Positions 1 to 6,302 of a stretch of DNA of 6,650 bases are shown here, piece after piece; position 1 is the stretch's first letter; each line of letters begins with the position of its first letter. The notes under the pieces were generated by a model. It worked only from the letters and a program-made list of their open reading frames with translations. It was not told the DNA's origin and searched no databases. Source of the stretch: Dehalococcoidales bacterium (GTDB lineage: Bacteria > Chloroflexota > Dehalococcoidia > Dehalococcoidales > Fen-1064); NCBI GenBank assembly GCA_030667735.1, contig DAOUVG010000089.1, forward strand, positions 1-6,650, in the 5' to 3' direction. The position numbers and the translations under genes are program-made.

Positions 1-266
1 ATCGCATCGGTCTGCTCGACCGCCTGGTTCCTTCCGACCGGCTCCTGGATGAGGCACTGGAAATGGCCAATCAAATCGCGTTCTGGCCGCCTGTGGCTAT
101 GCAATCAACACGACGTGTACTCCAGCAGAGTATGGAATCAACTCTGGAAGAGCAACTGTGGAATGAGTCATACGGACTCAATTTCGCCCGCAGAGCACCG
201 CACGACTTGCAGGAATCGCGGGACTCGTTTCTGGAACGCCGCCCACCACGGTTTACCGGACAGTAA
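1..266 (+). CDS. Enoyl-CoA hydratase/isomerase family protein, C-terminal part (5' end outside window)
   Basis: Reading from base 3, 87 codons run open to a TAA at 264-266; the start lies left of the window. The visible part is the C-terminal portion of the crotonase fold. It has a GLLDRLVPSDRLLDEAL stretch, the usual 'GlVdrVvp.deLl.eAl' segment before the C-terminal helices. A PPVAMQSTRRVL helix follows, and the family's usual ending FLERRPPRFTGQ closes the protein. Family members hydrate or isomerise acyl-CoA double bonds in fatty-acid or aromatic degradation in the cytoplasm. The oxyanion-hole and catalytic glutamate regions lie upstream of the window, so the exact reaction and substrate cannot be told. 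An internal ATG at 63 is in frame but would begin mid-fold, so it is not the start. The gene converges on the leftward gene ending at 530 and shows no link to the envelope genes. Family assignment is secure; substrate is unknown. Confidence 0.93.
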   Translation, partial: RIGLLDRLVPSDRLLDEALEMANQIAFWPPVAMQSTRRVLQQSMESTLEEQLWNESYGLNFARRAPHDLQESRDSFLERRPPRFTGQ

Positions 267-529
267 TGCCATCTTAGCCGAAGCGAACCGCCTCATCGGG
301 GAGGCTGGCAGCGCTGCACTACACAGCCGGGCCATTATTGGAGGCATACTTTAAAGGTGCACTTGACTGTGAGAGTATCCCAGGTTCGATAACGGAAATC
401 AACATGGTACCAGGGTTCTGAACCGTCACCAATCAGCTATACGGCAACTGCTGCATGTCCTCTCACGGCAAAACCAGGTGCAGAGCAGTGAAACTGCGGA
501 GAGCAGAGCCAAAACGGCAAGCAGGACGC
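267..529. other. Convergent intergenic gap, no gene recognised
   Basis: These 263 bases separate the stops of two convergent genes. No frame gives a protein that I recognise; the frame-1 reading that crosses 49-354 is out of phase with the hydratase and looks like a shadow. Two small dyads are visible. GGTTC-T-GAACC lies at 414-424, with a further GGTTC at 383-387. GCAGT-gaa-ACTGC lies at 485-497, 33 bases past the stop of the leftward gene. The second could be a weak hairpin near the transcript end, but it has only five pairs and no T-run follows on either strand, so I do not call a terminator. Confidence 0.6.
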
Positions 530-2680
530 CTAGACGCTGTCATCTCCCAATCCTTCCTCCATTCCCTTGCATAACTCTCCGCTCTTTTCCGCGTCCTCCT
601 CAGTAGCAGTCCGACGGGAGTAGAGCAGTCCTTCTGCTATTCCGGTGATTTCCAGGAAGTATCTGCTGGCTGGGCCAAGTACCCTGCTGGTCTCTCGGGC
701 GAATTCCCTCATGGTTTGCTGAGGTCTAGGTAAAAACCCGGTTACTTTCTGGACCAGCCTGACAGCAAGAAGATACCATCGGAAGGCCCGGCTCCGTGGG
801 TCACCTTCACTTCCATCGTTCCCTTCGGGGAAGACAGCAAGAGCCATTTCCTCAAGATGCTGCCCATTATGTGTAGCCGGTCCGTGTGGAATCGCTGTCA
901 CCGATGGACCCCTGAGCCTGCGCCTTAATCTACGAGGTAGAAAGATACCGAGTACTGCCAGGAGGACAATGATAGCGCTACAATTCACCACGTTGATTGT
1001 CACTATGTTTCTACGGGCAGTGAAAGAACTGTGCCATGGCTCCTGCGGGACAACCCTCACGGTCAGTTCTTGAGAGCCAATCAGGCTCAATCCCAGCCCT
1101 ACCCCAATTCTGGTATCGAAGGTGCCGTCCTGGGAGATGTTCAGTTCGACCTCAGTGTTGCTGAATCCCATGATGATCGAAGTGTCTGTCAACGGGCTGA
1201 AATCCGAGTGTATCCTGCCTTTTAAATTGATTGCCCCGGGAATCACTAGCATCGTGGGTGTGTTCATATCCAGAATGAGGGCTGCCTTGGTTACATTCAG
1301 AACAGTGCTGGCAACTACGGGCGAATACCTTCCGGCAGCCACTGCGGCGATGGTAAGGACATGCTCACCTACACTCAATTCCGGCGGAAGTTGAATGCTC
1401 TGTGAGAATACCTCTCCGGCACCGAACTCGCTGACAAGAACGTCGTCGAGGTAAATCTCGGCCCTTCTCTCCTCAGGTGGTGGCGACGGACCGTAATGGA
1501 ATTCCCCGGTGACGGTGGTTTCCAGACCAGGGTAGGCCCTGTCTTCTACCGTGATTTCCAACCGGGCATCATAGAACAGGAGACCCAGTATTGCCACTGG
1601 ACTATAGCTGGATATATACCGGTTGACATCCTCACCCCTGGAGTAGAAGAACGCCTGCACGGTAACATCCGGAAAGTACCGGTATGGGACCGGCAGTATG
1701 CCCTCATAATGTCCGTCCGTCTCCGTCCTGCTCGTCATCCAGGGGGAGCCATTAAGCAGAATGTCGATGTCGCGCCCGGCAAGGGCCTCTCCCTCTGACG
1801 TCAGAGTGCCTTCGAAGTGAATGCTTTCCCACACGAAGGCAGCCCTCGGTTCTATCTTCAGGGTAACGTCAGTCAGCAACAGGGACTCTCTAGCCAGAAC
1901 CCCGTACAAATCAATTGTGCCAGCCAGTTTCTCGAGTGCTTCCGCCAGCAACTCTGGCGATGCCCGGAAATCAACAGTTACGTTCCAATCAGCGAATATG
2001 CGAGTCATCACCGGCTCCAACAGCGCCAGGTTATCTGTGATGTCCTGTTCCTGAAGTATCTGGGCTATTATCTCTGCCGATACTATTCCCAACACCATAT
2101 CTGCTAGGATGCTCTCATTCAGATCAAGCGCCTCCCTGATCCTCTCATCTACCTCCGTCATCACCTCGTCGTAGGCCACTCTCAAGTCACTCATCACAGG
2201 AGCAGAAGATACGTTCAGCAACCTTCCGGTGGACTCGACAGCCTCTGTTGTCTGGGATGCCTTTTCTCTGGCAAAGACCAGTTTGCCATATGTTCTGAAT
2301 CCCTGGCTAACCACCTCTACGAGTCTGTCTTGTCCTAGAAGTTCTCTCATCAGGTTAAGGTCATGGTCGATATCCTGTAAGAACCAGGCCAGGTCCAAAC
2401 TAGAGACAGTGAAATCATCGACCAGTTCTTTCATGTCCTGGGGGACATTGACGAAAGGCATATTGTCTAGCCGAGCATTGACTTCCTCTGGTTGCATATT
2501 CAACGCAAAATGCAGGATATCGGCGTAATATCGGAATAGAGAAACCCCGCTATACGTTTGCTCGGCTGCTTCCGGGTCCTCATGAGGCTCGGCCGCTAGC
2601 ACGGTTGAGTACATAGTGCCGGAAACAACAACGCAGGCAACCAGTGAGACCATGCCCTTCAGTAAACCTGTGAGCGACAC
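530..2680 (-). CDS. Secreted Ig-like membrane protein with C-terminal DUF4129-like domain
   Basis: I start this 716-residue protein at GTG 2678-2680. GGAGG lies 10 bases upstream (2691-2695) and a signal peptide begins directly at that codon. The frame stays open to an ATG at 2767, but that start would lie upstream of the likely promoter. Domains, numbered from the GTG: signal peptide 1-30 (cleavage near VLAA/E); an acidic, mostly helical extracytoplasmic region of about 32-270; three beta-rich Ig-like segments at about 271-366, 371-461 and 467-560, the first with a TETDGHYEG turn as in carboxypeptidase-regulatory-like folds; a membrane helix near 559-581 followed by the stop-transfer RRLRRRLRG; and a cytoplasmic tail at about 627-689 whose RWYLLAVRL and TMREFARE motifs resemble DUF4129. 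DUF4129 often ends transglutaminase-type envelope proteins, but no transglutaminase core is seen here. The role is probably envelope or surface; the biochemical function is unknown. The stop is TAG. Confidence 0.85.
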   Translation of the reverse strand: MSLTGLLKGMVSLVACVVVSGTMYSTVLAAEPHEDPEAAEQTYSGVSLFRYYADILHFALNMQPEEVNARLDNMPFVNVPQDMKELVDDFTVSSLDLAWFLQDIDHDLNLMRELLGQDRLVEVVSQGFRTYGKLVFAREKASQTTEAVESTGRLLNVSSAPVMSDLRVAYDEVMTEVDERIREALDLNESILADMVLGIVSAEIIAQILQEQDITDNLALLEPVMTRIFADWNVTVDFRASPELLAEALEKLAGTIDLYGVLARESLLLTDVTLKIEPRAAFVWESIHFEGTLTSEGEALAGRDIDILLNGSPWMTSRTETDGHYEGILPVPYRYFPDVTVQAFFYSRGEDVNRYISSYSPVAILGLLFYDARLEITVEDRAYPGLETTVTGEFHYGPSPPPEERRAEIYLDDVLVSEFGAGEVFSQSIQLPPELSVGEHVLTIAAVAAGRYSPVVASTVLNVTKAALILDMNTPTMLVIPGAINLKGRIHSDFSPLTDTSIIMGFSNTEVELNISQDGTFDTRIGVGLGLSLIGSQELTVRVVPQEPWHSSFTARRNIVTINVVNCSAIIVLLAVLGIFLPRRLRRRLRGPSVTAIPHGPATHNGQHLEEMALAVFPEGNDGSEGDPRSRAFRWYLLAVRLVQKVTGFLPRPQQTMREFARETSRVLGPASRYFLEITGIAEGLLYSRRTATEEDAEKSGELCKGMEEGLGDDSV

Positions 2681-2690
2681 TACCCTGCAT

Positions 2691-2695
2691 CCTCC
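2691..2695 (-). promoter_or_regulatory. Shine-Dalgarno GGAGG deciding the GTG start at 2680
   Basis: On the minus strand GGAGG is followed by a 10-base spacer and then GTG. The next residues form a signal peptide with a lysine before a hydrophobic core ending VLAA. No equally good site precedes the upstream in-frame ATGs at 2767, 2719, 2716 or 2710, so this site favours the shorter protein. Confidence 0.65.
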
Positions 2696-2733
2696 GCGAT
2701 GAGATATCATAACCATCATTGCTCTTGTGACTA

Positions 2734-2761
2734 ATAGTATAATATGGCATCTGGTTGTCAA
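2734..2761 (-). promoter_or_regulatory. Likely sigma-70-type promoter of the Ig-like/DUF4129 gene
   Basis: The minus strand carries a perfect TTGACA at 2761-2756. A 16-base spacer leads to TACTAT (2739-2734, four of six consensus bases), inside an AT-rich TATTATACTATTAG stretch. A TATACT at 2741-2736 matches the -10 box better but leaves only 14 bases. Transcription would begin near 2727, giving a leader of roughly 45 bases before GTG 2680. Confidence 0.5.
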
Positions 2762-2920
2762 TCTCAACTACGCTTCCCTGTACCAGTACCTTCTACATGC
2801 AAGCTTTCAAGCCCTCCCGGAAACCTGGCCATTCGGTGCCACCTGAATCCCGGCAACAACGGAATGAGTATAAAAGAAGGGAGAGCATGCGTCATCAATC
2901 ATACGGATAAACACACTGGT

Positions 2921-2949
2921 TAGACAGATGAACCGGGCAATGGTATCAT
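2921..2949 (+). promoter_or_regulatory. Likely sigma-70-type promoter of the TPR lipoprotein gene
   Basis: TAGACA (2921-2926, five of six -35 bases) and TATCAT (2944-2949, five of six -10 bases) are separated by exactly 17 bases. The start of transcription would be near 2956, leaving about 44 bases of leader containing GGGAGGT (2984-2990) 10 bases before ATG 3000. The -10 element is buried in the left arm of the palindrome at 2942-2958. Confidence 0.5.
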
Positions 2950-2958
2950 CTTGATACC
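2942..2958. promoter_or_regulatory. Candidate operator, palindrome GGTATCA-TCT-TGATACC
   Basis: Two perfect seven-base arms are separated by three bases, and a third GGTATCA occurs in direct orientation at 2969-2975. The palindrome covers the -10 box and probable start point of the rightward promoter, the classic place for a repressor. The three-base loop is tight, so a DNA-binding dimer site is likelier than an RNA hairpin. The regulator is not encoded in the window. Confidence 0.45.
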
Positions 2959-2999
2959 GTGCGAAGCCGGTATCAGCTTATACGGGAGGTACCGGGTAT

Positions 3000-3977
3000 A
3001 TGAGTCAAGGTCGAGTCATTGCGGTCCTGATGTTGGTCCTGCTGGTAGTTTCTATCCTGGGAGGCTGTGGGAACTTAGGTCAGCGCATACCTGCGGGGAG
3101 TCTGGAACCGGGCGCCGGCGCAACTGACACTCAAGCGGGAACAGACGCCGAAGGGAAGGTTGTTGACCCGGTGATAGCACAGCGGACCCGTGTTATTGAG
3201 CGTAACCCGGACTCTTCTGTTGCCTACAACGACAGAGGCTTTGCCTACGAGGAAAAAGGGGAGTATGAACTGGCCATCGCCGACTACGACAAAGCCATTG
3301 AGCTCAAGCCGGATTCACCCCTGTCCCTGAATAACAGGGGACACGCCTACGCGAAGAGCGGCGAGTATGGACTCGCCATATCCGATTACACAAAGGCCTT
3401 AGAGGTTGACTCCGGTCTGGCTGTTGCCTATAGCAACCGGGCCTACGCTTACAACCAGTTGGGGGAGTACGAGCTGGCTATTGCTGACTACGCTATGGCC
3501 ACCGAACTTGACCCTGACCTGTCGTCAGCTTATAACAACACGTCCCATGCCTATAACCAGCAGGGGAAATATGACCTCGCTATCGAATATTGCAACAAAG
3601 CAATTGAGCTTGACCCAACTCTTGCCGCCGCCTATGACAACCGTGCCTTCGCCCTCAACGAGAAGGGACTGTACGACGAAGCCGTTATCGATGCCACCAG
3701 GGCAATTGAGCTCCAACCTGACATGGCCATCGCCTACAACAACCGTGCTTTTGCCTACCTGAGTAAGGAACAGTACCAGCGAGCGGTCACCGACTGCACC
3801 AGGGCAATCGAATTGTCCCCGGAGTTAGTCGTGGCCTATAGCAACAGGGCCTGGGCCTACAAACTGCTGAACAGGAAAGTAGAGGCCATAGTGGATTTCC
3901 AGAAGGTCATTACCCTGGGGAAAAACACCGCCGCCGCGGTAACCGCGCAGGCACAGATCGAAGAGCTTTCCCAATAG
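3000..3977 (+). CDS. TPR-repeat lipoprotein, seven contiguous 34-residue repeats
   Basis: This is a 325-residue protein starting at ATG 3000, with GGGAGGT at 2984-2990 and a 10-base spacer. Residues 1-22 form a lipoprotein signal peptide with one arginine, the core VIAVLMLVLLVVSIL and the lipobox LGGC, making Cys23 the predicted lipid anchor. Residues 24-56 are a Gly/Ala/Thr-rich flexible linker. After a half repeat (57-72), seven TPRs follow at 73-106, 107-140, 141-174, 175-208, 209-242, 243-276 and 277-310 without any insertion or deletion. Typical units read AYxNRAxAY...GEYELAIADYxKAIELDP. The fourth unit has NNTSHAY in place of NNRAxAY. TPR superhelices bind peptides or partner proteins, so this is probably a membrane-tethered adaptor on the outer face of the membrane; no enzyme domain is present. 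It converges on the DUF5305-like gene with 19 bases between stops. The partner is unknown. Confidence 0.92.
   Translation: MSQGRVIAVLMLVLLVVSILGGCGNLGQRIPAGSLEPGAGATDTQAGTDAEGKVVDPVIAQRTRVIERNPDSSVAYNDRGFAYEEKGEYELAIADYDKAIELKPDSPLSLNNRGHAYAKSGEYGLAISDYTKALEVDSGLAVAYSNRAYAYNQLGEYELAIADYAMATELDPDLSSAYNNTSHAYNQQGKYDLAIEYCNKAIELDPTLAAAYDNRAFALNEKGLYDEAVIDATRAIELQPDMAIAYNNRAFAYLSKEQYQRAVTDCTRAIELSPELVVAYSNRAWAYKLLNRKVEAIVDFQKVITLGKNTAAAVTAQAQIEELSQ
3216..3929 (+). repeat. Seven in-frame 102-base TPR-coding repeats
   Basis: The region divides into seven units of exactly 102 bases, each encoding one 34-residue TPR. Recurrent DNA words such as gcctacaacaaccgtgc or gcctatagcaaccgggc open most units. 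The units have diverged at many positions, so this is an old coding repeat rather than a recent tandem expansion. Confidence 0.85.
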
Positions 3978-3996
3978 TGGATGTCTTCCCCCGGCT

Positions 3997-5628
3997 TCAC
4001 TCCCTGGCAGCGGTGGAAGCAGACTTCCGGGAGAAAAGATATTCATACCTGGTGGAACCGTCCAGAACATAGTAAGCATACGGTTCCATATCGTTGTCAG
4101 GCAGCCTGCGCAGTATCGGCTTCATGAAAGCATCACTGACCCGGCCCAGTGCCTCCAGGGAGCTCACCTGGATGATGGTATCCCCTTCAGCAAGCGCAGG
4201 TAGTTCGACAACATCCACAAGGGCGTCCTTGCGCTTCTTCTCCGCCTTGACAATCTTTCGTACAGGCATCGCTCTATTCACCAGCACCCAGCGGACAAGT
4301 CGAACGGCGTACATGCCGGCAACAATAAGAAGCACAAAAGCAAACACGCCAGCTATGGCTGTGGAATACAATCTTCTTGTTATGACCTCCGGATGGCCGG
4401 CACTCACTGTTTCTGTCTGGGCCCCTGACCTCGTCTGGACGAACTTCTCACCCCATTCTATGGTCCCGCCTACCATGTTTACATCTAGAACCTGCGTGAA
4501 GTGTTCACTTGTCAATCCGGAGTCCGTGTCAAAACTGACACTGACATCGGCTTCCACAGTCAGCTTGGGAGCCAGCGTAAGGCCCTCAGCCTCTCTCCCA
4601 GCTTCAATCAGGGCGGTCACTGCCTCCAGGGACAGAGGCAAGGTCACGCTGTGTTCCTTACCCGTAAGTGTACCACTTATTGAGGATACCGAGGCAGTCC
4701 ACTTGGTCTCGGCATCCTGAAGCAGAGCGACGATATACACTTCTCCGCTGAAGTTCGAAACCGGCTCATCCGATTGGAACTCATATGAGAAAGTCACGTC
4801 GGCCCATTCCAGGTCTTCAACAGGCTGGCTCATACCCGGGGTCACCGGCACCGGCGGCCTGGGCGACTCAGCCGAAGTCATCGTTACCGGACCGAACAGA
4901 CTGTTAGGCAGGAGCCCGACGGCGTAATCGAACCTGCCGTGGTGCCGATAGAACACGGTGCCAACTGTGCCAACCCTGGTAAGGCTCAGTTCTTCTCCCC
5001 ACTCCAGCGTATTCCCTTCCCACTGCTTCACCATCAAAGTCTGAACGAATTCCTCGTCGAGTCTCTTCCCACCCACCGTAGCCACAGTGTGGACTTTGGC
5101 CAGGATAGTGAGATTGTGAGGAGAACCACGAACGCCGATTTCCTCCTCAACTGTCTGGATAAGTCCTTCGAACTCCATCAGGTCTAGCGGAAACTCAATC
5201 GTAAAAGCCCTTTGCTCTACAGTCCTCGGCACGAGAACCAGTTCTTTTCTCCACACGCCCGGGCTTTCCACTATCGCCAGCAGTTCAACTGTCACCCTAT
5301 CGACCGACTCTCCAGGTGAAAACTCGTAGGAATAGGAGAGACCGATGGGCCCGACAAGCTTCATGAAGATGCCTGAGCCCATTCTGCCTTCTTTGTCAGA
5401 GGGCGAGTAGGTGGTATCAGGCGCAAGATGCAGGACCGGGCTGAACTGCCCTCTCTGCAGGTAGCTGACCAACGTGACGCGTTCCGTGGTTTCTGTCGGG
5501 GTGTCGTAGGCCTGATAGGCAACGATTCCTGAGCCACCAACAACAGCAACAACCAGCCCGAGTAACAATGCTCTTAGCCAGAACTGCTCCGCAAATACTC
5601 TCCATATCAGTCTGATAAATCTCTGCAT
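3997..5628 (-). CDS. DUF5305-like bitopic membrane protein with duplicated ectodomain
   Basis: This 543-residue protein starts at ATG 5628 and stops at TGA 3997-3999. A membrane helix lies near residues 18-40 and a second near 419-441, followed by basic VRLVRWVLVNR and a cytoplasmic tail ending in AYYVLDGSTRYEYLF, a 'yyV.dg..rYeY' ending I associate with DUF5305. The ectodomain holds two related units, about 53-221 and 224-402. Each has a Y...G.F opening, an SYEF strand, an L-rich amphipathic helix (LIQTVEEEIG / LIEAGREAEG), an F.Q.L strand, and G-T-[LI]-EWGE followed by TR-G (GNTLEWGEELSLTRVG / GGTIEWGEKFVQTRSG). DUF5305 proteins often neighbour SipW-type signal peptidases, as here, 13 bases downstream of one. 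No strong ribosome site precedes the start (only AAGTGA), which suggests translation coupled to the upstream gene. The function is not established; a role with exported proteins is inferred from context. Confidence 0.82.
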   Translation of the reverse strand: MQRFIRLIWRVFAEQFWLRALLLGLVVAVVGGSGIVAYQAYDTPTETTERVTLVSYLQRGQFSPVLHLAPDTTYSPSDKEGRMGSGIFMKLVGPIGLSYSYEFSPGESVDRVTVELLAIVESPGVWRKELVLVPRTVEQRAFTIEFPLDLMEFEGLIQTVEEEIGVRGSPHNLTILAKVHTVATVGGKRLDEEFVQTLMVKQWEGNTLEWGEELSLTRVGTVGTVFYRHHGRFDYAVGLLPNSLFGPVTMTSAESPRPPVPVTPGMSQPVEDLEWADVTFSYEFQSDEPVSNFSGEVYIVALLQDAETKWTASVSSISGTLTGKEHSVTLPLSLEAVTALIEAGREAEGLTLAPKLTVEADVSVSFDTDSGLTSEHFTQVLDVNMVGGTIEWGEKFVQTRSGAQTETVSAGHPEVITRRLYSTAIAGVFAFVLLIVAGMYAVRLVRWVLVNRAMPVRKIVKAEKKRKDALVDVVELPALAEGDTIIQVSSLEALGRVSDAFMKPILRRLPDNDMEPYAYYVLDGSTRYEYLFSRKSASTAARE

Positions 5629-5641
5629 TCACTTAAACCGT

Positions 5642-6280
5642 CTACTTCTTGAACGCCTTCGTTCGCTTCTTTATCCTATCTATGAGAATCTTCTGCCTTT
5701 TCTTCCGAGGGTCTCGCGCCGACACGATGTTCCTCATTTCACCGGCAACAATCAGGACAGCGGGGACACCCATGAGCAGGACCATCCCTAACGGAGTCTT
5801 GCCGAATTCCGAGACCTCGTCCAGAATGTACCCGAGATTTGAAATGTGAAGGCGTATATCTCCAACCACATTACTCGCAGTGGTGATGTATTGGTCTTCC
5901 TCTTCATTGGCGTCGCCCTTGGTTCGGAATGACGGGGAGTCTCCCTCGATTACTTCGATGACCCTGTGGGCAACTATCACATCCGTATATACGGGAGGAT
6001 GGTGGGAAATAATATCCCCCTCCTGGATAGAAGCAGGATCCACCGGCGTCATCAGCACCATGCCCCCTACCTGCATGACGGGGGTCATACTACCACTCAG
6101 TACCATAACCCACTTGCCGCCTAAGGGAAACGGTAAGACGATGAAAAGTATGAGAATCACATCGGTAAGCACGAACAAGACAGCCGCCACTCGTCTTGTC
6201 GTCTTGTTACCGACGACCTTCCTCAGGCGATTCTTGTGGCCTGAGCCTTGACCCGGGATTCTCCTTAAATCGTACGTCAT
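5642..6280 (-). CDS. Signal peptidase I, ER/archaeal (SipW-like, S26B) type
   Basis: The protein is 212 residues, starting at ATG 6280 with a partial AAGG ribosome site eight bases upstream; there is no later in-frame start before the membrane helix. After a basic N-terminus, helix 1 spans about 31-51. The nucleophile motif LSGSMTP gives Ser64. AHRV gives His105 in the place where typical bacterial enzymes have lysine, and TKGDANEEED gives Asp123. This Ser/His/Asp set marks the ER/archaeal subtype to which Bacillus SipW belongs. A second helix (about 164-182) is followed by a very basic tail, DPRKKRQK to KAFKK. The enzyme cleaves signal peptides of exported proteins on the outer face of the membrane; SipW enzymes serve a restricted set such as TasA. 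It lies 22 bases after the broken paralogue and 13 bases before the DUF5305-like gene, so co-transcription is likely. The stop is TAG. All key residues are present. Confidence 0.93.
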   Translation of the reverse strand: MTYDLRRIPGQGSGHKNRLRKVVGNKTTRRVAAVLFVLTDVILILFIVLPFPLGGKWVMVLSGSMTPVMQVGGMVLMTPVDPASIQEGDIISHHPPVYTDVIVAHRVIEVIEGDSPSFRTKGDANEEEDQYITTASNVVGDIRLHISNLGYILDEVSEFGKTPLGMVLLMGVPAVLIVAGEMRNIVSARDPRKKRQKILIDRIKKRTKAFKK

Positions 6281-6302
6281 CTCTGGTACCTTGGGCGATG
6301 TC

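Larger units (their letters stand above)
2681..2999. promoter_or_regulatory. Divergent intergenic control region
   Basis: These 319 bases lie between the GTG of the leftward gene and the ATG of the rightward lipoprotein gene. The left part holds the leftward promoter and ribosome site. The right part holds a rightward promoter, a palindrome with an extra half-site, and GGGAGG before ATG 3000. Between about 2765 and 2915 I see no gene; a TATAAA at 2869-2874 has no convincing -35 partner. The two promoters face apart and are about 160 bases apart. Confidence 0.7.

Noticed and set aside
49..354. Plus-strand frame of 101 codons overlapping the hydratase end
   Set aside because: It is out of phase with the clear enoyl-CoA hydratase reading, and its Trp/Arg/His-rich product resembles no known protein.
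372..400. tRNA T-arm-like GGTTCGA
   Set aside because: The loop's closing pair and the T-stem do not form, and there is no acceptor or anticodon arm around it.
3978..4030. Bidirectional terminator between the convergent genes (GGAAG-CAGA-CTTCC at 4015-4028)
   Set aside because: Only five pairs, located inside the end of the DUF5305-like coding region, and no T-run on either strand.
4094..4720. Plus-strand open frame of 208 codons
   Set aside because: It lies wholly antisense to the DUF5305-like gene, has a low-complexity Ser/Thr-rich composition, and has no ribosome site or recognisable domain.
5880..6251. Plus-strand frame of 123 codons opposite the signal peptidase
   Set aside because: Antisense shadow of a gene with all its catalytic motifs intact.
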